Assembly (NCBI RefSeq): GCF_000719775.1
Contig: NZ_JOHR01000006.1
Coordinates: 186,001 to 250,000 of the forward strand
Direction of reading: 5' to 3'
Source of the DNA: Streptomyces sp. NRRL F-5135
GTDB lineage: Bacteria; Actinomycetota; Actinomycetes; Streptomycetales; Streptomycetaceae
DNA: 64,000 bases
Shown: positions 49,696-58,780 of the stretch, one piece after another
How the letters are laid out: each line of letters starts with the position of its first letter
Position numbering within the stretch: position 1 is the stretch's first letter
Position numbers and translations under genes: made by a program
Notes under the pieces: generated by a model
Database searches by the model: none
What the model was told of the DNA's origin: nothing
The model's input: only the letters and a program-made list of their open reading frames with translations

Positions 49696-51092
49696 ACGAC
49701 GACACGATCCGCCTGGCCACCATCGGGCGGATCCTCCGCCTGCGCTGGCGGCTTCTCGCCGTCCTCACCGTGCTGGGCGCGCTCGTCGGCTACGGCGCGT
49801 CGGCGGTGCTGTTTCCGCCGCGGTACACGGCGTCGGCATCGGTACTGCTGCTCGGGCAGTGGGAAGAGCGCGAGCTGCTGACCCAGGTGGACATCGCGAC
49901 CAGTTCGTCGGTGGCCGACCGCACGGCCGCCGCGCTCGGCTGGAGCGGAGTCGGCGGCGGCGAGCTGCGGGACCGGGTGACGGCCGAGGCCGCCGACGGG
50001 AACATCATCAAGATCTCCGGTACGGCCGACACCCCGGAGCGCGCGCAGCGGCTCTCCGACCAAGCGGCCCGGCAGTTCGTCGAGTTCGCCGCGCGGATCA
50101 CCGGCGGCGGCACCGGCTCCGAAGCCACCGCGGCGCCCGAGGCGCTGCGGAAGAAGGTCGACGAGGCCGGCCGCCGCATCACCGACCTGGCGAACGCGGC
50201 CGATCCGGGGCGGACCGTGGAGAGCGTGCAGGCCCGCACCGCGCTCGAGAAGCTGCGCACGTCGCTGGAGGAGGCCATGACGAAGCTGGACCAGGCCGCC
50301 CCCGCGAACAACAAGGCGGGCATGGTCGTCATGGGACCGGCGGCCCGGCCGGGCGACGAGGCGCCGCCCACGACGACGCAGCTCATCGCCGGCGGGGCGC
50401 TGCTGTTCTTCCTGGTCGCGGTCGTCGGCCATCTCACCGCCGCACGGATGAATCGCCGGCTGCGCACCGGCCCGGAGATCGCCGCGGCGCTGGGCTCGGT
50501 GCTCCTCGGCACCGTCGACGTACCTGATGAACGTGGCGCGCGCCGGCCGGAAGCCCCTGGCCCGCGGGCCGGGATCCGGCGGCTTCTCGGCGTCGACACC
50601 CGGTGGGACACACCGGCCCCGCAGCGGTCCGCCGACGAGGCCGGCAGGCGGATCCGCTACCGGCGGGTCTGCGCTCGCCTCCGGGAACAGCTGCCGGCCC
50701 CGCGGCGGCTGCTGGTGGTCGTACCGGACGGCGACGAGATCGCCCGCCGGGCCGCCGGGCAGCTCGTCGCCGAGGCCAGGAGCGAGCCTTCTCCAGCCTC
50801 TTCGAGCAGGGCGTACCCCGTGTTGCGGGTGGTGGAGGTCCCGGTGGACCGGCCGACGGTGCCGGACCGCGGCCCGGAGTCCGGTGCCCTGGTGGTCCTC
50901 AGCGCGGGCAGCTGGACCGCGGAGGAGGTCGGCGGCATCGCCGAGGCGTGCGCGGACGGCAGGCACGAGGTCGTCGGCGTTGTCGTCGCCGGCCCGGTCC
51001 GGGCCCGCCCGACGCGGTCCGCCGGCCATCCCGAGGACCACCCCACTGTGGCGCTCGCGGTGCACGGTCGCGCGACGGGAGATTCAGTGTGA
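49692..51092 (+). CDS. Wzz-like polysaccharide chain-length/export protein with degenerate C-terminal domain
   Basis: A 466-residue protein from TTG 49692. Helix 1 is near 15-38 (WRLLAVLTVLGALVGYGASA), a coiled-coil-rich extracytoplasmic region follows (about 40-230), helix 2 is near 235-255. The cytoplasmic tail (about 300-466) contains RRLLVVVPDGDEIARRAAGQ, where a BY-kinase would have its Walker A, but lacks GxxxGKS. It is probably a PCP-type co-polymerase with a pseudokinase tail, paired with the next protein. Confidence 0.75.
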   Translation: MNDDTIRLATIGRILRLRWRLLAVLTVLGALVGYGASAVLFPPRYTASASVLLLGQWEERELLTQVDIATSSSVADRTAAALGWSGVGGGELRDRVTAEAADGNIIKISGTADTPERAQRLSDQAARQFVEFAARITGGGTGSEATAAPEALRKKVDEAGRRITDLANAADPGRTVESVQARTALEKLRTSLEEAMTKLDQAAPANNKAGMVVMGPAARPGDEAPPTTTQLIAGGALLFFLVAVVGHLTAARMNRRLRTGPEIAAALGSVLLGTVDVPDERGARRPEAPGPRAGIRRLLGVDTRWDTPAPQRSADEAGRRIRYRRVCARLREQLPAPRRLLVVVPDGDEIARRAAGQLVAEARSEPSPASSSRAYPVLRVVEVPVDRPTVPDRGPESGALVVLSAGSWTAEEVGGIAEACADGRHEVVGVVVAGPVRARPTRSAGHPEDHPTVALAVHGRATGDSV

Positions 51093-52609
51093 CGACGAGC
51101 ACGACGTCGGAGTCGTCGGCCGCCGCTCCGTTGCTGGACCTGCGGGCGCTGGTGGTGGCGGTGCGCAGACGCCGCCGCCTCTGGTGCTCCCTGGCGCTCC
51201 TGGGACTGCTGGCCGGCGTGGCGGTGGCGGTCCTGCTGCCCCCGCCGCCGAGCGCGGTGACCAAGGTGCTGGTCGCGCACGCCGAGGACCAGCCGAACGA
51301 CATGGGAACGCTGATCCGCACCGACGTCGCCGTGCTGGGGACCACGCGGATCGCCGAAAAGGCCCTGCGGTCCCTCAAGTCCTCCGAGGCCCCGGAGGAC
51401 TTCCTGCGGGACTACCGGGGCACCGGCCTGACCAACAACCTGTTGCAGATCGATGTGGCGGGTTCCAGCGACGAGGACGCGGTGGCCCGTGCCAAGGCGC
51501 TGGCCGACGCGTTCGTCGCGGACCATGTGCGGCGGATGCGGGAAACCGCGGCGGCCGAGGCCAAGGCCCTGCTCGACCAGCGTGACCGCATGCGGGACGA
51601 ACTCGCCGAGGTCAACAAGGAGATCGGCGTCCGGTCGCCGGAGACGGAGAGCGACCCGAGGGAGTCGGCGGGCGTCGAGACGCTCTTCGCCCGCCGGGCC
51701 GAGCTCAACTCGCGGATCGCCGATTTCGACCAGCGCGCCGCGGAGGCCCGGACCGGCACGCCCAAGGTCGTCGCCGGCACGCAGATCGTGGACGCCCCGC
51801 GCGCGGTGCGGCACTCCCTGCCCAAGGCCGCCGCCACCGACGCCGCGATCGGGCTCGTCCTCGGGCTCGTCCTCGGGCTCGCGCTGGCCGCGGTCCACAC
51901 GGTGGTGGCGGACCGTCCCGTGCTCCGCCGTGACATCGCGGCGAACCTGGGCGCCTCGGTCATCACGGAGCTGCCCCACCGGTCGGGCAAACTGTGGCGG
52001 CGCCGACGGACCCGGGTGGCACGCGAGCGGCTCACCACCAGCCTGGCCCGCACCGTGCGCGGCTCCGCGGAACCGGTGTCGCTGCTGGAGCTGGGCTGTG
52101 CGCGCGCCACGAGCGTGATCGCCCTGGACGTCGCCGGGGCACTGGCGGCGGAGGGGCCGTTGGTCGTCGTCGACGGCCTGCCCGGCCCGCAGCTCGCCGG
52201 GCGCCGCCCGAAACCGGGAGACCCCACCGTGGTCAGCGGCGAGCGTGCCGCGGCCGTGTCGGATCAGGAGCGCCGGCTCGGTGTCGGCTCGGTCGCGCCC
52301 GGCACGGCGTGGACCGACCTCCAGTACCTCGGCACGCGGACCGTGCTCGTCGTGCGGGCCGGGCACGGCAGCGCCGCGTGGCTGCACACCGTGGCGCGGC
52401 AGCTCGCGGACCAGCGCGTCGCGGTGATCGGTGTGGTGCTGATCGACCCCGACCCGTGGGACCGGACCGACGGCACTCTGTGGGACGGGCTGCACACCGC
52501 GCTGCGCGGCCACAACGAGCGGCCGGCCCGGGAGAACGCGCCGGGCCGGGCGCGGACGGAGCGGCCGTCGTGGACACGGGTCCCGGACATCGACCAGGAG
52601 GCGCGGTAG
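51089..52609 (+). CDS. Wzz-like chain-length protein with pseudokinase-like tail
   Basis: A 506-residue paralogue from GTG 51089, overlapping the previous stop. Helix 1 is near 30-52, coiled-coil DQRDRMRDELAEVNKEIG near 160, helix 2 near 250-272. The C-terminal domain resembles a tyrosine autokinase P-loop region (LELGCARATSVIALDVAGAL, then VVVDGLPGP), but the Walker A lysine/glycines are gone and no Tyr cluster is seen. A structural or regulatory role in polymer length and export is likely. Confidence 0.75.
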   Translation: MTTSTTSESSAAAPLLDLRALVVAVRRRRRLWCSLALLGLLAGVAVAVLLPPPPSAVTKVLVAHAEDQPNDMGTLIRTDVAVLGTTRIAEKALRSLKSSEAPEDFLRDYRGTGLTNNLLQIDVAGSSDEDAVARAKALADAFVADHVRRMRETAAAEAKALLDQRDRMRDELAEVNKEIGVRSPETESDPRESAGVETLFARRAELNSRIADFDQRAAEARTGTPKVVAGTQIVDAPRAVRHSLPKAAATDAAIGLVLGLVLGLALAAVHTVVADRPVLRRDIAANLGASVITELPHRSGKLWRRRRTRVARERLTTSLARTVRGSAEPVSLLELGCARATSVIALDVAGALAAEGPLVVVDGLPGPQLAGRRPKPGDPTVVSGERAAAVSDQERRLGVGSVAPGTAWTDLQYLGTRTVLVVRAGHGSAAWLHTVARQLADQRVAVIGVVLIDPDPWDRTDGTLWDGLHTALRGHNERPARENAPGRARTERPSWTRVPDIDQEAR

Positions 52610-52612
52610 AAC

Positions 52613-54580
52613 ATGTGTGGCATCACGGGCACGTACCGGTGGCCGGACGGGAAGGCCGTGACCGACCGGCTCACCGAGATCCTCGCCCATCGCGGTCCGG
52701 ACGGGGCGGGCCGGTACAGCCATCCCGCCGGTGACGGAGAGGTGCACCTCGGGCACCGCCGACTGGCCATCATCGACCTGTCCGGGACCGGCGCCCAGCC
52801 GATGGTCTCGGGCGGCCTCGCCCTGACGTACAACGGCGAGCTGTACAACGCGCCCGAGCTGCGTGCCGAGCTGGCGGCCGCCGGGGCGCGCTTCCGCGGG
52901 ACCTCCGACACCGAGGTGGTGCTCGAGGCCTGGCGGCGCTGGGGCACGGACTGCCTGCCCCGGCTGCGCGGCATGTTCGCGTTCGGGATCTTCGACGAGC
53001 GAACCGGTGACCTGGTGCTCGCCCGCGACCAGCTCGGCATCAAGCCGTTGTTCCTGCTCCGGCGCGGTGCGGGCCTGGTGTTCGCCTCCGAGCTCAAGGC
53101 GCTCGCCGCCGCGACCGGTGGGTCGCTGGAGGTGGACCATGGGGCGCTGGTGGCCTCGCTGCTGTACTACTGGGTGCCGGACTCGCGCTGCGCGTTCCGC
53201 GAGGCGGAGAAGCTGCCGCCGGGGAGCTGGCTCAGGTGCCGGCCCGACGGCCGGGTGGAGCGCGGCACCTACTGGAACCTCCGGGACGTCGCCGCCGAGG
53301 GCCGGGAGCGGGCCCGGACCGGCGAACAGCCGGACCTGGCCGCCGTCGTCGAGGAGTCGACCCGGCGCCACCTGCTCTCCGACGTACCCGTGGCGACCTT
53401 CCTCTCCGGTGGCCTCGACTCCAGCTACCTGACCGCGCTCGCGGCCCGCCACCGACCCGGGATCTCCGCCTACACGATCGGATTCCGCCCCGAGGACGCC
53501 CGGTTCGAGGCTATGCCGGACGACCTGCGCTACGCCCGGCAGGTGGCCGAGCGGTTCGGTGTCGACCTGCACGAGATCGAGATCGCTCCGAACGTGCTCG
53601 ACCTGCTGCCGCGGATGACGTACCACCTGGACGAGCCGATCGGCGACCCCGCCGCGATCAACACGTTCCTGATCTGCTCGGCCGCCCGGGAGGCCGGGGT
53701 CAAGGTGATGCTCTCGGGGATGGGTGCCGACGAGCTGTTCGCCGGTTACCGCAAGCACCTGGCCAACCTGCTCGCGCTGCGCTACCAGCGCGTCCCGCGG
53801 CCGCTGCGGCGCGGGGTGTCCGGGGCCGTGGACCGGCTGCCGGTCGCGACGGCCCGCCGGGGGTACCGTTCGGTGCGCTTCGCGAAGCGGTTCCTCTCCT
53901 TCGCCGACCTGCCGGAGGAGACCGCGTTCCGGCGCAGCTACACCATGTACGACCAGGACGAGCTGCTGGCCCTGGTCGATCCGGACCTGGCCGGGACGGT
54001 CACGGACGTGCTGACCGAGCACGCGGACGTCTACCGGGACAACGACCTCGACGACTTCGTCAACCGCATGTGCCTGGCCGACGCCCGGATGTTCCTGCCG
54101 GGCCTGAACCTCGCGTACACCGACCGGTCGAGCATGGCCGCGTCGACCGAGGTGCGCGTGCCGTACGTGGACGTCGAGGTGGTCGAGGCGGCGTTCGCCG
54201 TGCCCGGCGAACGCAAGATCGCCGGGCGGCAGGGCAAGGCCGTCCTCAAGGAGGCGGCCACCTCGATCCTGCCCCGGGAGATCGTCTACCGGCCCAAGGG
54301 CCTGTTCAGCGCCCCGCTGCGCGCCTGGATGAGCCGGGATCTGGCACCGCTGGTCCGCGAGGTGGTGCACGACGGCGTGCTCGTCAGCTCCGGGCTGCTG
54401 CGCCGCGACGCGCTGGCGCGCATGGTCGCCGAGGACGCCGCCGGGCAGCGGGACTTCTCCAAGCATCTGTGGCATGTGCTGACCCTCGAGTACTGGTACC
54501 GCGACGCGACCTCCGGAGTCCGGCCGGAGCACTCGCCCGGCGGCGTGGAAGACGGCTCAGAAACAAGGGGACTTGGGTGA
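52613..54580 (+). CDS. asnB: Asparagine synthase (glutamine-hydrolysing)-type amidotransferase
   Basis: A 655-residue two-domain enzyme. It begins MCGITG with the N-terminal nucleophile Cys2 of class II amidotransferases (about 2-190); the AsnB ATP-pyrophosphatase domain follows with SGGLDSSYL (about 263-271) and SGMGADELFAGYRKH (about 366-380). In polysaccharide clusters such enzymes amidate sugar carboxylates, so uronamide formation on the polymer of the AlgD-type dehydrogenase is plausible. The stop overlaps the next start. Confidence 0.9.
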   Translation: MCGITGTYRWPDGKAVTDRLTEILAHRGPDGAGRYSHPAGDGEVHLGHRRLAIIDLSGTGAQPMVSGGLALTYNGELYNAPELRAELAAAGARFRGTSDTEVVLEAWRRWGTDCLPRLRGMFAFGIFDERTGDLVLARDQLGIKPLFLLRRGAGLVFASELKALAAATGGSLEVDHGALVASLLYYWVPDSRCAFREAEKLPPGSWLRCRPDGRVERGTYWNLRDVAAEGRERARTGEQPDLAAVVEESTRRHLLSDVPVATFLSGGLDSSYLTALAARHRPGISAYTIGFRPEDARFEAMPDDLRYARQVAERFGVDLHEIEIAPNVLDLLPRMTYHLDEPIGDPAAINTFLICSAAREAGVKVMLSGMGADELFAGYRKHLANLLALRYQRVPRPLRRGVSGAVDRLPVATARRGYRSVRFAKRFLSFADLPEETAFRRSYTMYDQDELLALVDPDLAGTVTDVLTEHADVYRDNDLDDFVNRMCLADARMFLPGLNLAYTDRSSMAASTEVRVPYVDVEVVEAAFAVPGERKIAGRQGKAVLKEAATSILPREIVYRPKGLFSAPLRAWMSRDLAPLVREVVHDGVLVSSGLLRRDALARMVAEDAAGQRDFSKHLWHVLTLEYWYRDATSGVRPEHSPGGVEDGSETRGLG

Positions 54581-56793
54581 AACAGGTTGTGCAGAACTAC
54601 AAGAGCGGCGAGCTGGCGGTCCTCGACGTGCCGGTGCCGGGCTGCAAGCCGGGCGGTGTGCTGGTCCGCAGCGCCTACTCGCTGATATCCACCGGGACCG
54701 AGCTCATGAAGGTGTCCGAGGCCGGCATGTCGATGCTGGGCAAGGCCCGCTCCCGTCCCGACCAGGTGGCCAAGGTCATGCAGAGCGTGGCCACCAACGG
54801 GGTGCCCGCCACCTACCGCAAGGTGATGGGCAAGCTGGACTCCTACACGCCGCTGGGCTACTCGTTGTGCGGGGTGGTCGAGCAGGTCGGCACCGGCGTC
54901 GACGATGTGGCGGTCGGCGACCTCGTGGCCTGCGCCGGCAACGAGCACGCGTTGCACGCCGAGCTGAACTGGGTGCCGAAGAACCTCTACGCCCGGGTGC
55001 CGGACGGCCTCGCGCCGCGGCACGCGGCCTTCGGCACCGTCGGGTCGATCGCGTTGCAGGGCGTCCGGCGCGGCGAGCCACAACTCGGCGACGTGGCGCT
55101 GGTCATCGGCCTCGGCCTGATCGGGCAGCTGGTCGTGCAGCTCCTCGCCGCGGCGGGGGTCCGCGTCGTCGGCGTCGACCCCGACCCGACGCGCTGCGCG
55201 CTCGCCGAGCGACTGGGCGCCGCGGCCTGCGGCGATCCCGCGTCCACGGCCGTGGAGGCCGCCGTCGCCGAACTCACCGGCGGTCACGGCGTGGACCAGG
55301 TGTACCTGGCCGCCGGCGGCGACAGCAACCAGCCCGTCGAGCTGGCCGCCCGGCTCTGCCGGGACCGCGGCCGGGTCGTCGACATCGGCAAGACCCGCCT
55401 GGACCTGCCGTGGAACGCGTACTACGAGAAGGAGCTCGACGTCCGGTTCTCCCGCAGTTACGGCCCCGGGCGCTACGACCCGGAGTACGAGCTCGAGGGG
55501 CGCGACTACCCGATCGGCTACGTGCGCTGGACCGAGCGCCGCAACCTGGCGTGCGTCCTCGATCTCCTGGCCCGCGGCAGGGTCGACGTCGAGCCCCTGG
55601 TCTCCCACGTCGCCGACTTCGACGACGCCGCCGAGACGTACCGGAGCCTGAAGGACGGCGGCCTGAAGGCCGTGGCCGTGCTGTTCCGGTACCCCGGACC
55701 CGCGGCGGAAGGAGCAGCGGAGGAAGGAGCAGCGGAGGCCCCGGCGGTCACCGTGCCCGCGGTACGGCGCGGCGGCGGAGCGACCGCCCCGGCCCGGTCC
55801 GCCAAGGCGCCGGTGAGGCTGGCGTTCGTCGGCGCGGGGAACTACGCGACCTCGATGCTGCTGCCGCACCTGGCACAGCGCGACGGCGTCGAGCTGTCGG
55901 CCGTCGTCACCACGACGTCGCTGTCCGCGGCCAACGCGCGACGGAAGTTCGGCTTCGCCGAGGCGACCACCGATCTCGACGCCGTGCTCGGAGACACGTC
56001 CATCGACGCGGTGTTCGTGGTCACCCGGCACAGCTCGCACGCCGAACTGACCCAGAAGGCACTACGGGCCGGCAAAGCGGTGTTCGTGGAGAAGCCACTG
56101 GCCCTCACCGAGGACGAGCTGGCCGGCGTGCTCACCGCCGTGGAGGAGTCCGGCAACGACCGGCTGCAGGTGGGCTTCAACCGCCGGTTCGCGCCGCTGT
56201 TGCGGGAGGCCAGGAATCGGTTCGGCGTCCGGACCGGTCCGGCGAGCCTGCGCTACCTCGTCAACGCGGGCCGGCTGCAGCACGGCAGCTGGTACCTCCA
56301 CCAGGGCACCGAGGGCTCGCGCTTCGCCGGCGAGGGCGGACACTTCATCGACACGGCGAGCTGGCTGCTCGACGCCGACCCGGTCTCGGTGTACGCGGCC
56401 GCCACGTCCGGCAACGAGGGCAGCGGTGACATTCAGGTGGTGCTGCACTACCCGGACGGGTCCACCGCCACCATCAGCTACGTCACCACCGGCGCGCCCG
56501 GCTTCCCCAAGGAGACGCTGGACCTCGTCGCCGACGGCAAGGTGCTGAGGCTCGACGACTTCGTCCGTGCCACCGTGTACGACGGCCGCCGCAAGCGGTG
56601 GGTCAGTTCGCGGCTGCCCAAGGCCCGGGACAAGGGCCAGTCCGCCGAGCTGGCCGCGTTCGTCAAGGCCGTGCGGACCGGCGGGCCGATGCCGGTGCCG
56701 CTGGAGTCGCTGGTCGCCACCACGTCGGCCACCCTCGCCGTCCGGGCCGGCCTGGCCGGCGGCGCGCCGGTGACGTTGGCGAGGGCGCGATGA
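54577..56793 (+). CDS. Two-domain oxidoreductase: zinc-type dehydrogenase fused to Gfo/Idh/MocA
   Basis: A 738-residue fusion from GTG 54577. Residues about 1-375 form an MDR dehydrogenase (SLISTGTELMKVSE; Rossmann VIGLGLIGQLVVQL, about 173-186). A Glu/Ala/Pro-rich linker (about 375-415) leads to a Gfo/Idh/MocA domain (about 416-738) with FVGAGNYATSMLL, FVEKPLALTEDE and GEGGHFIDTASWLL. This architecture is common in polysaccharide clusters and probably modifies a sugar by coupled oxidation/reduction. It is coupled to the heparinase-like gene. Confidence 0.85.
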   Translation: MKQVVQNYKSGELAVLDVPVPGCKPGGVLVRSAYSLISTGTELMKVSEAGMSMLGKARSRPDQVAKVMQSVATNGVPATYRKVMGKLDSYTPLGYSLCGVVEQVGTGVDDVAVGDLVACAGNEHALHAELNWVPKNLYARVPDGLAPRHAAFGTVGSIALQGVRRGEPQLGDVALVIGLGLIGQLVVQLLAAAGVRVVGVDPDPTRCALAERLGAAACGDPASTAVEAAVAELTGGHGVDQVYLAAGGDSNQPVELAARLCRDRGRVVDIGKTRLDLPWNAYYEKELDVRFSRSYGPGRYDPEYELEGRDYPIGYVRWTERRNLACVLDLLARGRVDVEPLVSHVADFDDAAETYRSLKDGGLKAVAVLFRYPGPAAEGAAEEGAAEAPAVTVPAVRRGGGATAPARSAKAPVRLAFVGAGNYATSMLLPHLAQRDGVELSAVVTTTSLSAANARRKFGFAEATTDLDAVLGDTSIDAVFVVTRHSSHAELTQKALRAGKAVFVEKPLALTEDELAGVLTAVEESGNDRLQVGFNRRFAPLLREARNRFGVRTGPASLRYLVNAGRLQHGSWYLHQGTEGSRFAGEGGHFIDTASWLLDADPVSVYAAATSGNEGSGDIQVVLHYPDGSTATISYVTTGAPGFPKETLDLVADGKVLRLDDFVRATVYDGRRKRWVSSRLPKARDKGQSAELAAFVKAVRTGGPMPVPLESLVATTSATLAVRAGLAGGAPVTLARAR

Positions 56794-58766
56794 CGGTGAA
56801 CCCGGGGAGTCCGGGCTGGTACCTGCGGCGGCTGTCCCGGATGGGACCGCGGGAGGTCGGCGGCCGGGTGGGCGACGCGGTGCGCAGGCGGCGGTGGCGG
56901 TCGGCGCCGCCCGCGTGCCCGGCGGTGACCGGCGCCCGTTTCACCGCGGCACTGCCCGCCGGGGCGATCGCCGCCGTACCCCCGGACGCCGCGAAACGTC
57001 TCATCACCGAGGCGGACCGGCTGATGCACGGGCAGGCCGAGTATTTCGGGGTGGTCCGCGACGACCTCACCGACCCGGACTGGTGGCGCGACCCGAGGAC
57101 CGGGCGCCGGGCTCCGTCGGGCTACGCCTTCGACGTGCCGTACCGGAACGAGGACGCGGTCGGGGACATCAAGCAGATCTGGGAGCTGTCCCGGCATCAG
57201 TACCTCACCGTGCTCGCCGCCGCGTACGCGGTCACCGGGAACGAGCGGTACGCCGAGCGGGTCGCCGAGCACCTGCGGTCGTGGTGGGCGGCCAACCCAC
57301 CGCTGCGCGGCGTGCACTGGACCAGCGGCATCGAGTTGGGCATCCGGCTCCTCTCCTGGGTGTGGATCCGCCGGCTGCTCGACGGCTGGCCGGGCGCGGC
57401 CGGTCTTTTCGAGGGCGACCCGGTGGCGCTGAACCAGATCTGGCACCACCAGCGCTGGCTGGCCGCCTTCCCCAGCCGGGGGTCGTCGGCGAACAACCAC
57501 GTCATCGCCGAGGCCGCCGGGCAGTTCGCCGCGGCCTGCGCGTTCGGGTGGTTCCCCTCCTCGGCGCGCTGGCGAGCCGACGCGCTGAGGTCGCTGGAGC
57601 TCCATCTGCGCGGCAACACCTTTCACTCCGGCCTCAACCGCGAGCTGGCCACCGAGTATCACGGACTTGTCCTCGAGCTCGGCCTGGCCGCGGTGGCCGA
57701 GGCGGACGGAGCCGGCGTGCCGGTCCCCGCGTCGGTCCGGCTGGTCCTGCTGCGGATGACCGACGCGCTCGCGGCCGTCGTGGACAACCGGTTACGGCCG
57801 CCGCGCCAGGGCGACGCGGACGACGGGCACGGTCTGGTCGTCGACGGCGCGGGCACCGACCGCTGGGCCTCGCTCCTCGCCACGGGGGACGCCGTGTTCG
57901 GCCGGCTCTCCTGGTGGCCGGAGGTGACCGGCACCGATGTGCGCACCCCGCTGCTCGCCGCGCTCATTCGGCCGTACTCGAAGAACGAGGCGGCACCGGC
58001 CGTTTCCCGTCCCCCGAGCCGGCCGGCCCATTTCGCCGACGCGGGGCTCACCATCCTGCGCGGTCCCGCGGAGATCTGGTGCCGCTGCGACGGTGGTCCG
58101 CACGGCTTCCTGTCCATCGCCGCGCACGCCCACGCGGACGCGCTGTCCGTGGAGGTCCGGCACGACGGGGTCGACGTGCTCGCCGACCCGGGGACGTTCT
58201 GCTATCACGGGCAGCCCGAGTGGCGGCAGTACTTCCGGTCGACCCTGGGCCACAACACCCTGCGGCTGGACGGCGGTGACCAGTCCGTCTCCGGCGGCCC
58301 GTTCCTGTGGACCCGGCACGCCCGCAGCCGCGTCCTGGCCGTGGACGCGTCCGGCGCCTCCGACGCGGGGGTTGTCCGCTGGTGTGCCGAGCACGACGGT
58401 TACCGGCCCTCCGTGCACCGCCGCCGGGTGGAGCTGACCGCCGCGAGCAAGGAATTGCGGGTGGTCGACGAGGTGCGCGGCCCGCGCCGGGCCGTGCGGC
58501 TGGCGTTCCACCTCGGCCCGGCGATCGCCGCGGACCTGGCGGGCGACCGGGCGGAGCTCACCTGGACCCGGGACGGCGAGGACCGCTCCGCGGTGCTCGA
58601 CCTGCCCGGGCAGCTGAGCTGGCGAGCGCATCGCGGCGAGAGCGACCCGCCGCTGGGCTGGTACTCCGCCGGCTTCGGCCGCAAGGAACCCGCCACCACG
58701 CTGGTCGGCACCGGATTCGCCGACGGCGCGGAGGGGTTCACCACCGTGCTCGGGTTCCGCGACTAG
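56790..58766 (+). CDS. Heparinase II/III-family protein (TTA codon)
   Basis: A 658-residue protein from ATG 56790 overlapping the previous stop. The N-terminal (alpha/alpha) toroid region spans about 60-380 (WELSRHQYLTVLAAAYAVTG, SSANNHVIAEAAGQFAAACA), and the Hepar_II_III beta-sandwich spans about 425-640 (FLSIAAHAHADALSVEV with HAHAD, GTFCYHG, LGHNTLRLDG). It probably cleaves uronate-containing chains by beta-elimination or trims them during export. No signal peptide is visible. Codon 335 is TTA (57792-57794). Confidence 0.85.
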   Translation: MTVNPGSPGWYLRRLSRMGPREVGGRVGDAVRRRRWRSAPPACPAVTGARFTAALPAGAIAAVPPDAAKRLITEADRLMHGQAEYFGVVRDDLTDPDWWRDPRTGRRAPSGYAFDVPYRNEDAVGDIKQIWELSRHQYLTVLAAAYAVTGNERYAERVAEHLRSWWAANPPLRGVHWTSGIELGIRLLSWVWIRRLLDGWPGAAGLFEGDPVALNQIWHHQRWLAAFPSRGSSANNHVIAEAAGQFAAACAFGWFPSSARWRADALRSLELHLRGNTFHSGLNRELATEYHGLVLELGLAAVAEADGAGVPVPASVRLVLLRMTDALAAVVDNRLRPPRQGDADDGHGLVVDGAGTDRWASLLATGDAVFGRLSWWPEVTGTDVRTPLLAALIRPYSKNEAAPAVSRPPSRPAHFADAGLTILRGPAEIWCRCDGGPHGFLSIAAHAHADALSVEVRHDGVDVLADPGTFCYHGQPEWRQYFRSTLGHNTLRLDGGDQSVSGGPFLWTRHARSRVLAVDASGASDAGVVRWCAEHDGYRPSVHRRRVELTAASKELRVVDEVRGPRRAVRLAFHLGPAIAADLAGDRAELTWTRDGEDRSAVLDLPGQLSWRAHRGESDPPLGWYSAGFGRKEPATTLVGTGFADGAEGFTTVLGFRD

Positions 58767-58780
58767 GGGAGGGAGGAAGC

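Noticed and set aside
50657..54532. A 1291-codon open frame on the minus strand
   Set aside because: It is antisense to three well-supported exopolysaccharide genes, is Arg/Gly/Val/Pro-rich without domains, and is a typical high-GC shadow frame.
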